From contig CAZHON010000002.1 in NCBI GenBank assembly GCA_964534565.1, forward strand, positions 1-64,000: DNA of 64,000 nucleotides. The letters run 5' to 3'. The stretch comes from CAZHON01 sp964534565. Lineage in GTDB: Bacteria > Patescibacteriota > Gracilibacteria > Peribacterales > Peribacteraceae. Numbering within the stretch: the first letter of the stretch is position 1; each line of letters begins with the position of its first letter. Below the pieces are notes generated by a model. It worked only from the letters and a program-made list of their open reading frames with translations, did not search any database and was not told where the DNA came from. This document shows, piece by piece, positions 25,625 through 33,336 of this stretch. The position numbers and the translations under genes were made by a program.

Positions 25625-26161
25625 CTATCGGTGTTTTTTCGTGAAGAACATCAGCGCAAATGACCCGACCATCGCGATGATCCACGCTGCAAGAACCTGA
25701 TTGAGTAAACTCTTCTGATGCTTCTCGACCTCTCGCAGGGATTGACCCGCAAGAACGTATACTGGCGACGGACCCGGAATGTAACGCACGACAATCGCCT
25801 GGCGAATTCCCGGACGAGGCTGCCACGTGATGCGGTTTTCTCCTTGAGACTGCGCTGCCTGCAACACTCCATGTGGAGGCGAGAGCAGCGGCGTGCCGTC
25901 CAAAATGGCTGAGGTCGTAATACTCGTTCCATCCTCGATCATGACAAACGGGTTCAAGCTCGTTTCCAAATCAACGGAGGCAGTCCCCACAATCTCTTTC
26001 GGCGACACACCATGATGCAATTGATACACAGCGTCCTCTACAACGCGCGCAGGGAGGTTATTCGCCGTCTGTCGCATATTCTGCTGTACGGCAATTTCCA
26101 CGAGTCCACAGAGGATCGTGGTGACAAACGCGAGCGGTAACCAGGCAAAGAAGAGGCGCAT
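25625..26161 (-). CDS. Membrane protein with extracytoplasmic domain
   Basis: 178 residues: N-terminal helix (about 2-22), a ~120-residue extracytoplasmic domain, and a second helix (about 150-170) with a short basic tail. The layout resembles the sensor half of signalling proteins, but no signalling domain follows. ATG 26161 is chosen because TACACT (26174-26169, minus) ends 7 nt before it; an upstream ATG at 26197 overlaps that promoter. It lies 42 nt upstream of the ABC-F gene. Confidence 0.6.
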   Translation of the reverse strand: MRLFFAWLPLAFVTTILCGLVEIAVQQNMRQTANNLPARVVEDAVYQLHHGVSPKEIVGTASVDLETSLNPFVMIEDGTSITTSAILDGTPLLSPPHGVLQAAQSQGENRITWQPRPGIRQAIVVRYIPGPSPVYVLAGQSLREVEKHQKSLLNQVLAAWIIAMVGSFALMFFTKKHR

Positions 26162-26231
26162 GGCCAAGAGTGTACCACAGGTAAGTTTCCTTACCATTTG
26201 GCGTCTTAGAAGATGCTTTCCCCCACTTTCT

Positions 26232-26489
26232 ATGCCTTCTGTGAGTGAAGTGAACCATCGCCTTCGCGAAGCTCAACGAAAACAGGAACGGGCAGAACGA
26301 CACCTATTGCGTGCGCAAAAGAAAATTGCACGTGAAGAAATCAAGGAATCGCGGATGCGCGAACGCATTGCAAGACAGACGGTGAAAGAGGCGCACTTGA
26401 AAGAGCGGGAGGTGCAAAAAGAGCGAGAACGAGCCGCAAAAATGGCGATCGAAAATGCAAAGATGGAAGAGCGATTGAACAAGATGTAA
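26232..26489 (+). CDS. Highly charged coiled-coil protein
   Basis: 85 residues, nearly all helix-forming with heptad-like Arg/Lys/Glu/Ala ('REAQRKQERAERHLLRAQKK'). Predicted single long coiled coil; unknown function. The in-frame ATG at 26118 would add residues antisense to the neighbouring gene, so ATG 26232 is preferred. It ends 1 nt before the convergent AlkD-like gene. Confidence 0.55.
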   Translation: MPSVSEVNHRLREAQRKQERAERHLLRAQKKIAREEIKESRMRERIARQTVKEAHLKEREVQKERERAAKMAIENAKMEERLNKM

Positions 26490-26490
26490 C

Positions 26491-27186
26491 TCATCGCTTC
26501 ATCCACTTCTTGCGTTCGCTTTCAGAGAATTTTTCGATCGCATACCGCAGCATCGTGCGCGGCATCTTAGTGGAATGTGTCGAAAGAAATTCACGGAGCA
26601 CTTTTGCATCCCTCTTCCCGACTTCGCGCAGCATCCAGCCCGCTGCCTTGTGCATCAGATCATGTTTGTGATTGAGAAAAAATTCCCCCAATTTGATCGT
26701 ATCCTCATGCTGATTTTTTCGAATGAATGCGAACGTCGTCACGATGGAAATACGCTGTTCCCACAAGTTTTTGCTCTTCGCCAAACGGTAGAGAATCGAC
26801 CGATTCTTATCGAGTAACCAGTCTCCCAAAATTTTATAGGATGTGAGGTCGACGAGGTCCCAGTTGTTCACTCCTTTCAAGTGTGACAGATAGAAATCGA
26901 CCATCTGTTTCTTCGTTTTGGGGTCCCCCTTCTCATATCGATTCACCAGAATGAAAAGACCCACGGCCCGCGCTTCGTGAATGGGATTTGCGAGAAGTGT
27001 TTCGATGTCCTTGAGCGGAAGATCGGCAAACTCCTTTGCGACCAACCGCATCTGCGGAACCGTGACACCGATGAATGTATCTCCTTCGGCGTACTCCCCT
27101 TTTCCTGCCTTGAAGAATCGAGGGAAGAAGGCGGCTTTTTGGCTGTCTGCGTGCGATCGCAGTACTTTCAAAACGGAGGAAGACAT
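26491..27186 (-). CDS. DNA alkylation repair protein (AlkD-like)
   Basis: 231 residues, all-helical HEAT-like repeat protein of the AlkD/AlkC family. It should excise alkylated bases. Conserved pieces: 'GVTVPQMRLVAKEF', 'NNWDLVDLTSYKILG' (the Trp and Asp that contact the lesion in AlkD), 'WEQRISIVTTFAFI' and 'HKAAGWMLREVGKRD'. TATGCT (27198-27193, minus) ends 6 nt before the ATG. Confidence 0.88.
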   Translation of the reverse strand: MSSSVLKVLRSHADSQKAAFFPRFFKAGKGEYAEGDTFIGVTVPQMRLVAKEFADLPLKDIETLLANPIHEARAVGLFILVNRYEKGDPKTKKQMVDFYLSHLKGVNNWDLVDLTSYKILGDWLLDKNRSILYRLAKSKNLWEQRISIVTTFAFIRKNQHEDTIKLGEFFLNHKHDLMHKAAGWMLREVGKRDAKVLREFLSTHSTKMPRTMLRYAIEKFSESERKKWMKR

Positions 27187-27228
27187 ATGCCGAGCATAGT
27201 CCTCCTCCGTGATGGTTTCATCGGAACT

Positions 27229-28593
27229 TTACTTACAGTTTTCTGGCTGAGACCAGTTGCTCAGCGCGGCGTACACAGACTTGTAGTTGCCGTTTGCATT
27301 CCACACCTGGAATCCGCACAGACCAGCATCGGTCACTGCATCGAACTGTTCACGCATATCGCTGGAGTCGACGTAGTACCCCTGAATCCACGGACGCAAC
27401 TTGTAGGCGTTCTCTTCGCCAATCATCTCCTTGTAACCGGTCAACGTGTGGTACACGAGCCAGTACATGCGGCTGCGTGGGTTACGACCCGGAATGTAGT
27501 ACTCCGGAGAAGTGAATGTTGCAGGGTAGGCCATTGGCGAAATGATATCGACGAGACCGACGAAGCTCTTCACGTCCTGACCCAGGGTCTCGACGTTGTT
27601 CTCGTAGTCCCAACCGAGGATTGCGAATGTGGAGATTCCGAGTTTCGTGGTCGGACCACATGCACTGATCGCATCGCGAGCCATTTGAATGAAGGCCTTC
27701 ACGTGCTGTGCTTTCTCCTCGCCGCTATAGACGTGGAGGTTTCCGAAGTCCGCAGTGGAGAAACGGATGTAGTCGAGGTTGATTTCATCAATTCCCTTTC
27801 CTGCCAATTCACAAATGATCTGGCGGTTATATTCGAGCGTCGTTGGACTGGAACCATCGGTCCAACCCTGGGCCAATGTTCCGCCCGTCTTTGGGTTCTT
27901 CACACGAGAATCAGGAGCGGCATCGTACAAACCTTCATCCTTCAGCGAGACGTAGCGACCGATCGTGTAGAGACCGCGCTTCTTCGCCTCGGCCAATACA
28001 TGGTCGATATCGTAGTTCGCTGCCTTGGACACAAGCTTGAGGTCGTTGGCCATTGGGGATTTCGTATCGAAGTACACGCGATCGGCCTTCACTTCGAAGA
28101 CGAATGCAGTTCCCCCGCTCTTCACAATGCTGTCGAGCGTGTACTGCAAAAAGTCCTCACTGCGAACACTCCCCGCACCGAGGTACGTTGCGACTTTGTT
28201 ATCGGCGTGTGCTGGAGGAGCAGATGGCTTGAGCGGCACAACACCAGGGTGTGCAGCCTGACGCTTCTCGCGAAGACGTTCGATCAAACTCTTCGCCATG
28301 CTGGAAGCGGCGGAAGAACTTGTGCCAGAAACCACAGGAGCGGCACCGTGTGCTGGCTTCTTGGTGTTCTGCAACAGTTCCTGTCGCATCGCGATTACTT
28401 GCGTCTCGCTCTGCGGAGCGGTCGCACTGGTCAACAGCACCAATGGGAACACCGTGGTGGCAAAGAGCATCATGAACATACGGAAGAAGGAAAGGGAATG
28501 TCGCAGCTCTGGAACAACGTTCTGTCCATCACGGGAAGACTTTGATGTTGGAACAACGTCATGAGGAGGCAACGAAGAATCGTCGTGGAGCAT
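27229..28593 (-). CDS. Putative glycoside hydrolase-like protein (DUF4015)
   Basis: 454 residues. ~38 polar residues, one membrane helix (about 39-58), a low-complexity stalk, and from about residue 130 a TIM-barrel domain like the GH13-related DUF4015 family. Family-like motifs are 'FVFEVKAD', 'GLYTIGRYVSLKD', 'DEINLDYIRF', 'VDIISPMAYPA' and 'CGFQVWNANG'. Acidic residues in 'NLDYIRF' could be catalytic. It would act on extracellular or wall polysaccharide as a membrane-anchored enzyme. Activity is not proven for the family. Confidence 0.78.
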   Translation of the reverse strand: MLHDDSSLPPHDVVPTSKSSRDGQNVVPELRHSLSFFRMFMMLFATTVFPLVLLTSATAPQSETQVIAMRQELLQNTKKPAHGAAPVVSGTSSSAASSMAKSLIERLREKRQAAHPGVVPLKPSAPPAHADNKVATYLGAGSVRSEDFLQYTLDSIVKSGGTAFVFEVKADRVYFDTKSPMANDLKLVSKAANYDIDHVLAEAKKRGLYTIGRYVSLKDEGLYDAAPDSRVKNPKTGGTLAQGWTDGSSPTTLEYNRQIICELAGKGIDEINLDYIRFSTADFGNLHVYSGEEKAQHVKAFIQMARDAISACGPTTKLGISTFAILGWDYENNVETLGQDVKSFVGLVDIISPMAYPATFTSPEYYIPGRNPRSRMYWLVYHTLTGYKEMIGEENAYKLRPWIQGYYVDSSDMREQFDAVTDAGLCGFQVWNANGNYKSVYAALSNWSQPENCK

Positions 28594-28763
28594 ACGTGAT
28601 GGAAGGAAGTTTGTATTTCCAGATAGTGTACCAGATGTTGCGAATTTTTGAAAGGATTGAACGATGGAAAAACAATAAGTAACGATCTGCGAAAATAAAA
28701 TTCAAAAATTGCACACGTCGTCTATAATTGGAACGTCTTTGACCACCACTCCTCCCACTCTCT

Positions 28764-29129
28764 ATGCGCTACGTTGATGGATTCGTTCTCTGCGTCAAAA
28801 AGAACCAGCTGAAAGAATATAAGAAGATGGCTCAATTGGGCGCAAAGATATGGAAGAAGCATGGCGCTCTCGAATACATGGAGGCGATGGCAGATGACGT
28901 CACGCCCGACGGTGTGACCCACACATTCCCAAAGGCAGCAAAGGCCAAACCCGACGAGGTCGTCTTCTTCTCGTTCATCGTCTTCAAGTCTCGCAAGCAT
29001 CGCGATGCCGTGAACAAGAAAGTGATGGCCGATTCCGCAATGCAGTCGAATCCTTTTAAAGACAAACCGATGCCTTTCGACATGAAGCGCTTCTCGTACG
29101 GAGGATTCGAAGCGTTTGTTGAAGCATAG
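28764..29129 (+). CDS. DUF1428 family protein (YbaA-like)
   Basis: 121 residues, the full length of the family, which has a ferredoxin-like dimeric alpha/beta fold and no known activity. Visible pieces: 'MRYVDGFVLCVKKNQL', 'KHGALEYMEAMADD', 'FFSFIVFKSRKHRD' and 'PFDMKRFSYGGFEAFVE'. TATAAT (28723-28728) lies 35 nt upstream. The stop is directly followed by the 3' end of a convergent tRNA-Arg. Confidence 0.85.
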   Translation: MRYVDGFVLCVKKNQLKEYKKMAQLGAKIWKKHGALEYMEAMADDVTPDGVTHTFPKAAKAKPDEVVFFSFIVFKSRKHRDAVNKKVMADSAMQSNPFKDKPMPFDMKRFSYGGFEAFVEA

Positions 29130-29204
29130 TGGTGTCCCTGACAGGAATTGAACCTGTATTCCCGGCTTCGGAGGCCAGTGGTCTATCCGTTAACCTACAG
29201 GGAC
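29130..29204 (-). tRNA. tRNA-Arg (anticodon CCG)
   Basis: Cloverleaf on the minus strand: acceptor GTCCCTG/CAGGGAC, D-arm GGTT..GACC, anticodon stem CTGGC/GCCGG with loop CTCCGAA, T-loop TTCAATT, discriminator A, encoded CCA. Its 5' end directly abuts the stop codon of tatD, so it must be processed from the tatD transcript. Confidence 0.92.
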
Positions 29205-29963
29205 TTAGAGGCCGAAAAACTCTACGGTATTCTTCGTCGTCGCACGATCCACTTCTTCAACCGTAATTCCCTTCTCTTCCGCAATCACCTTCGCAACTTC
29301 GACAACGAACGCAGGTTCATTCCTGCTGCCACGATGCGGAACCGGTGCAAGGTAGGGTGCATCTGTCTCGATCATAAGTTGATGGAGCGGACAGTGACGA
29401 ATCGTTTCACGAATATCTGCCGCAGAGGAGTAGGTCGCAATGCCTGTGAATGACAGGAAGTAACCCTCTTTCACAAATTTCTCCACATCACTCCACTTCT
29501 CGGTACAGCAGTGAATCACTATTTTCTCTATCTTCACATCGTCGACAATCGCCCAGACATCGTTCACGGCATCTCGGCAATGCACCACGGCAGGGAGTGA
29601 GAGTTCTTTTGCAATCATCAACTGCTGCATGAATGCCGTGCGTTGGTCGGCCGGTTCGGAATTGTTGTAGTGGTAGTCAAGGCCGATCTCGCCAATCGCC
29701 TTCACTTTTTTATGCGACGCCACGAGAGACTTCAGCGTCTTTGCATCCCACGAAGTCCAATCCTTCGCATTGTGCGGGTGCACGCCGACCGTGCAGAACA
29801 CGTTCTTGTGCTCTTCTGCAATTTCGATGCACCGCTGTGACTCCTCCATCGAATCTGCAATCGTAATCATCTGTTTCACACCGGCCTTTGCCGCTCTCTC
29901 CATCACCTCTTCCAAATCATCTTCGAATTGTGCGTCGGCCAGGTGGCAGTGGGAGTCGATCAT
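29205..29963 (-). CDS. tatD: TatD-family metal-dependent DNase
   Basis: 252 residues, normal length. Metal ligands are visible in order: 'IDSHCHL' (HxH), 'GEIGLDYH' (Glu), 'VVHCRD' (His), 'IVIHCC' (His) and 'ETDAPYL' (Asp). TatD enzymes are 3'-5' exonucleases or deoxyribonucleases. TATTCT (29975-29970, minus) ends 6 nt before the ATG. The stop codon is adjacent to tRNA-Arg with no gap. Confidence 0.92.
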   Translation of the reverse strand: MIDSHCHLADAQFEDDLEEVMERAAKAGVKQMITIADSMEESQRCIEIAEEHKNVFCTVGVHPHNAKDWTSWDAKTLKSLVASHKKVKAIGEIGLDYHYNNSEPADQRTAFMQQLMIAKELSLPAVVHCRDAVNDVWAIVDDVKIEKIVIHCCTEKWSDVEKFVKEGYFLSFTGIATYSSAADIRETIRHCPLHQLMIETDAPYLAPVPHRGSRNEPAFVVEVAKVIAEEKGITVEEVDRATTKNTVEFFGL

Positions 29964-30007
29964 GGGAAAAGAATACCTGAGCTTGACCGTAGGTGTAGCC
30001 TTTCATC

Positions 30008-30499
30008 GTGATTCATCCTGAACAGTTTTTTGTTGAGGGGCACAAGCCAAGAGATTTTCAGGAGATGTATGGTGGATTGATGCGTCGGAATCAGGAATTC
30101 AATCCAGATCTTTCGGAGAAAGATTTTCACTGGGTCGTCGAACAAGTGGCGAATGTTTGTCGTGATGTTGCTCAACATGTGCACGGTTGCATGGTCTATC
30201 CGTGTGCAAAGAATGGAAACAATGAGGACACCGCTGTCACGTTCCAAGTGCTGACAGAAGACATCGCCACCGAAGAAACACTGATCGCGCTGAATACATT
30301 GCAAGATCGCCTCTTCAATGAAAACAGCTGGGAAGGCATCTTTGTTATTCCTCATCCCTATCGATACGCTGCTCAGGGGCCTACCATCGGAGAAATCCAA
30401 AAAGAAAACCGCCACGCGGAGACATCTGAAGAACCCCCCGTCATCTTCAAGCTCTATCCACTTGAAGACGCTCCTGAACCGGAAAAGATGCCCGCCTAA
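30008..30499 (+). CDS. Hypothetical protein
   Basis: 163 residues, soluble, acidic, with 'GCMVYPCAKNGN' in the middle and a Pro/Glu-rich tail. No recognised family. GTG 30008 is the start; a TAGCCT box ending 6 nt before it fits the leaderless pattern but is weak. Followed by tRNA-Lys. Confidence 0.55.
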   Translation: MIHPEQFFVEGHKPRDFQEMYGGLMRRNQEFNPDLSEKDFHWVVEQVANVCRDVAQHVHGCMVYPCAKNGNNEDTAVTFQVLTEDIATEETLIALNTLQDRLFNENSWEGIFVIPHPYRYAAQGPTIGEIQKENRHAETSEEPPVIFKLYPLEDAPEPEKMPA

Positions 30500-30558
30500 A
30501 TGAAGCATCGACGAGCGGAGAAAACCCGATATACTCCGCCTACGCTCTTTTGGTTTAC

Positions 30559-30634
30559 GGGCCGGTAGCTCAGTTGGTAGAGCAGTGCCCTTTTAAGGCA
30601 TTGGTCGAGGGTTCAAGTCCCTCCCGGCCCACCA
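30559..30634 (+). tRNA. tRNA-Lys (anticodon UUU)
   Basis: Cloverleaf: acceptor GGGCCGG/CCGGCCC, D-arm GCTC..GAGC, anticodon stem GTGCC/GGCAT (one G-T) with loop CTTTTAA, T-loop TTCAAGT, encoded CCA. TATACT at 30530-30535 is a likely promoter and a terminator follows 10 nt later. Confidence 0.95.
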
Positions 30635-30643
30635 CTTCGTCAT

Positions 30644-30675
30644 AAAAAGACCGCCCACTCTGGGCGGTCTTTTTG
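30644..30675 (+). terminator. Terminator of tRNA-Lys
   Basis: Stem agaccgccca / tgggcggtct with a 3-nt loop, A-run before and TTTTT after. It can also serve the convergent gene ending at 30692. Confidence 0.93.
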
Positions 30676-30691
30676 GATGTCGTTTCTTGCC

Positions 30692-31228
30692 TCACCCCTC
30701 CAACGTACGACACGGATAGACGCTGTAATTGATCCTGTTGAAATTCTCGTCACAGGTGTAGAACTGCCTGCCGCTTTGGCATGTAATCACCTGACACTGA
30801 TTCTGCGATGAAGAGGAGGAGCTCATGGAAGAAGAGAAAGAACTTTGGGAACTGGCGTAGCACGGATTGTAGTTGTAGTTGATGGTGTTTCCGTTGCTGT
30901 CACAGCGAGCGAATTGATAGCCGCTTGGACACGTGTACGGCTGACATTGGTTCGGCATCGACGAACGAGAGGACGAGGAGGAAGAAGACAACCTCGATGA
31001 CGAAGACGAACTTTGGGAACTGGCGTAACACGGATTGTAGTTGTAATTGATCACATTCCCGTTACTGTCGCACTTCGCGAATTGGTACCCACTGGGGCAT
31101 GTGTACGGCTGACAACTGTTCGCAGTTTGCGCCTGCGTTTTACTGGAAATTCCGGCTCCTACTAAAAGGACCGTACTTGCGAGCAATGTAATGGACATGC
31201 CGGTGGTGAAGAGTGAGCGTCGTGACAT
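30692..31228 (-). CDS. Secreted protein with three 4-Cys repeats in Ser-rich linkers
   Basis: 178 residues. The N-terminus 'MSRRSLF' plus a hydrophobic stretch looks like a signal peptide with a twin-arginine flavour. Three repeats of ~34 residues follow, each with four Cys ('CQPYTCPSGYQFAKCDSNG' ... 'NPC'). The first two are nearly identical; the third is diverged. Linkers are long runs of Ser. I know no family with this repeat; two disulfides per unit are likely. ATG 31228 gives the best signal peptide (an ATG at 31267 adds 13 polar residues). Confidence 0.7.
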   Translation of the reverse strand: MSRRSLFTTGMSITLLASTVLLVGAGISSKTQAQTANSCQPYTCPSGYQFAKCDSNGNVINYNYNPCYASSQSSSSSSRLSSSSSSSRSSMPNQCQPYTCPSGYQFARCDSNGNTINYNYNPCYASSQSSFSSSMSSSSSSQNQCQVITCQSGRQFYTCDENFNRINYSVYPCRTLEG

Positions 31229-31312
31229 GGAATCTAAGACGCCACCCTTCGTCACATCTTTCGACAACTGCGTTGACCATTGAAGTGAATGAGTTCAACA
31301 AAATAATTTTTC

Positions 31313-31346
31313 AAAAAACCCTGGCCGCTTGAATAGCGACGCAGGG
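31313..31346 (-). terminator. Terminator of the KPK-type DNA-binding-like gene
   Basis: Read on the minus strand: stem ccctg...caggg with an inner GC pairing, followed by six T, downstream of the gene ending at 31406. Confidence 0.7.
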
Positions 31347-31405
31347 GGTAAGATGAAGAGCTCCAACCGGACTCACAAACACGAAGGTTTGATTTGAACG
31401 AAAGA

Positions 31406-31762
31406 CTAAATCTTCTTCATGAGGCCGATTTCTTGGGCGGCCTCGATGGTGTTGGCCGTATTGCGGAAGAAGGCAACGACGCCTTCGCCATTCGAGCATT
31501 CGAGCGCAACCTTCAAGAGCCTGCGCAGGTTGCCGGGCGACTTGTCGCCTTTGCCGTGCAGAACTGCAAGAGTGGCACCGGCGCCGTTTCGCGCTTTGCA
31601 CTTGATCATGCTGACGTAGTTCGGCGTCACTTTCACGCCAAGGCGCTCGGTGAGTAACGCGGCAATGTCTTTCGGCTTCTTGTTCGAGTTCGACCTCTTG
31701 CCCAATTCAACTCGAATCGCTTTGGCAACGTGACCTTTTTGACCAGCGGCAGACTTCGTCAT
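31406..31762 (-). CDS. Small basic protein, possible nucleic-acid-binding
   Basis: 118 residues, basic. A region 'NKKPKDIAALLTERLGVKVTPNYVSMIKCK' (residues ~29-58) has the shape of a helix-turn-helix, and I have seen similar stretches in uncharacterised proteins of planctomycetes and CPR bacteria. A C-terminal helical part follows ('LRRLLKVALECSNGEGVVAFF'). ATG 31762 is chosen because a Shine-Dalgarno GAAAGG lies 7 nt upstream. A strong promoter over 100 nt away gives it a long leader, unlike most genes here. Confidence 0.6.
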   Translation of the reverse strand: MTKSAAGQKGHVAKAIRVELGKRSNSNKKPKDIAALLTERLGVKVTPNYVSMIKCKARNGAGATLAVLHGKGDKSPGNLRRLLKVALECSNGEGVVAFFRNTANTIEAAQEIGLMKKI

Positions 31763-31879
31763 CGAAAAACCTTTCAAACAATTTGTGAGATTTTGGGGAG
31801 CCCTCACTGCTCCTCCCTCCAGAAATTTAGAGAGAAGAGCGTAAAGGCAAAACACAACGCTGTGAGAGAACAGGGTTGC

Positions 31880-31910
31880 ATTATAATAATACATTATGAA
31901 TTTTTGTCAA
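31880..31910 (-). promoter_or_regulatory. Consensus promoter with long leader
   Basis: On the minus strand TTGACA (31910-31905) is followed by an AT-only -10 region (TATTATTATAAT, to 31880). The leader to ATG 31762 is about 110 nt. No known riboswitch fold recognised. Confidence 0.55.
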
Positions 31911-31952
31911 TATACAGAACAAATACAACTAAACCTCTCTATGAAGCCAAAA

Positions 31953-32279
31953 TCACACCGCCTCGACCGTGGCACCTTCGGAGATTTTGTGCATCACGTG
32001 CATGCCAACAATGTCCCCTCTCTTCACCTTCGAGACCGAGACATGCTCGATTTGGAGGGAAGTAATCGGCTGCACAAACTGAAAGACTCCGTGTCGCACG
32101 AGCACCAATTCTCCCAAGCGGAATGTGGAACTGACTTCAACAATCGCAACATGGATGTTGTCGTAATAGTGAATCACCTTCCCCAGCATTCGGTTCGTTT
32201 GGACTGCCGGCCTCTTCGCTTTTGTGGAAGGAGACACGGATGTTCGCTTCTTCGCTTTAGCCTTGAGAGCAGTGGGCAT
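31953..32279 (-). CDS. Stand-alone elongation-factor domain II-like protein
   Basis: 108 residues. After a ~35-residue basic extension rich in Lys and Ala comes a single beta-barrel like domain II of EF-Tu/IF2 GTPases: 'LGKVIHYYDNIHVAIVEV', 'FRLGELVLV', 'SLQIEHVSVSKVKRGDIVG'. There is no GTPase domain. Such orphan barrels are annotated 'translation elongation factor-like' in CPR genomes. ATG 32279 is preferred over longer starts because the upstream part does not resemble the family. It is divergent from the gene at 32415. Confidence 0.78.
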   Translation of the reverse strand: MPTALKAKAKKRTSVSPSTKAKRPAVQTNRMLGKVIHYYDNIHVAIVEVSSTFRLGELVLVRHGVFQFVQPITSLQIEHVSVSKVKRGDIVGMHVMHKISEGATVEAV

Positions 32280-32414
32280 ACAGAGGGGGAAGGAAGTGAA
32301 AGCAACTTCACATCCTACTCGGTTGAAACCATCGAACAAGAAATCCCCATTCCCCTTTTTGCGGAAAAGGGTCTGGATGATTGCAATTTTAAAGAAATGA
32401 ATTATAGTAACATT

Positions 32415-33041
32415 ATGAGTATCGAACTCAACTATGACGAAATGATTGAGCAGTACGTACGGAGCATGGAGGGAACCCAAACGCGGGAAACGTGGGAAGA
32501 TATGAATGTGTGGGATGCGTCTCGAATGATGTATGCCAAAAGAATTCGAACGGAATTATTTAGGATGTGCACAAATGCACGGGGAGAATTGGGCGCAGCC
32601 CTTGGAGAAGAAATACGTCGAGATGTGCTCATTGCAAGAAAGTCACTTCGTGCACCCGATGCACCGAATGGAGTTTTGGGAGACATCCTCACGCAACATT
32701 GGGACGGAAAAGGGAAGGACGAAGTCGGAGATGGTATCAATCTAATGGCTGCACATGCCGCCTATAAAATGCATACATTCGAGAACGTCAGTGCGTGGAA
32801 AAGTCAGATCGCGGCAATGGAACAAATCCAGGAAGTGGACATGTTTGCACTGAGTGAACGAAGTCTTGCAGAGGTCATGCCACAGCTGATGTATCCGTAC
32901 GCCATGCTGATGAACGACGTCCGCCACAAACCGAACGTGGGAAGGGATCGAGGAGTCGCAAAGCTGATCAACGAAACTCGTCTTCTCACAAAACGGTACT
33001 GGAACATGACGTTCCCCCACCTGAAGACCGAAGTGGAGTGA
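32415..33041 (+). CDS. Hypothetical protein
   Basis: 208 residues, mostly helical and Met-rich, no signal peptide. Conserved-looking stretches 'WDASRMMYAKRIRTELFRM' and 'LINETRLLTKRYWNMTFPH'. Unrecognised. TATAGT (32403-32408) ends 6 nt before ATG 32415, and the longer open frame upstream runs antisense to the elongation-factor-like gene, so the short start is chosen. Confidence 0.6.
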   Translation: MSIELNYDEMIEQYVRSMEGTQTRETWEDMNVWDASRMMYAKRIRTELFRMCTNARGELGAALGEEIRRDVLIARKSLRAPDAPNGVLGDILTQHWDGKGKDEVGDGINLMAAHAAYKMHTFENVSAWKSQIAAMEQIQEVDMFALSERSLAEVMPQLMYPYAMLMNDVRHKPNVGRDRGVAKLINETRLLTKRYWNMTFPHLKTEVE

Positions 33042-33053
33042 TACACTGATATC

Positions 33054-33320
33054 GTGCCTCACTTCTTCTACCTCGCTCGTTGCGCCGACGACACACTCTA
33101 TGCAGGAACGTGCATCGATTTGAAAGAGCGTGAGGCGAAACACAACGCAGGAACCGGAGCGAAATACACGCGGGGACGTACGCCCGTGACGTTCATCTAT
33201 CACGAAGAATTTGAAACCCTGAGCGAAGCGAGGAAGCGCGAGGCCGAAGTGAAGAAGTGGAGCCGGGCAGAAAAAGAAGAGTTGATTCCAAAAACTCACA
33301 AGCGCGCGACGAAGAAATAA
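33054..33320 (+). CDS. GIY-YIG endonuclease-domain protein (UPF0213-like)
   Basis: 88 residues, the size of YhbQ-type single-domain proteins. 'FFYLARCADDTLYAGTCIDLKERE' carries the YLA..LYAG form of the GIY-YIG motif; 'ARKREAEVKKWSRAEKEELI' is the following helix. Role unknown, perhaps DNA repair. Start is GTG 33054, with TACACT (33042-33047) 6 nt before it, only 12 nt after the previous gene. Confidence 0.88.
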   Translation: MPHFFYLARCADDTLYAGTCIDLKEREAKHNAGTGAKYTRGRTPVTFIYHEEFETLSEARKREAEVKKWSRAEKEELIPKTHKRATKK

Positions 33321-33336
33321 AGACTATGCTCGCGTC

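Noticed and set aside
26977..28545. Long plus-strand open frame of 522 codons
   Set aside because: Antisense to the DUF4015 gene and AlkD-like gene start; no recognisable protein features.
31896..32414. N-terminal extension of the hypothetical protein at 32415
   Set aside because: The in-frame extension runs antisense through the elongation-factor-like gene, and a -10 box sits just before ATG 32415.
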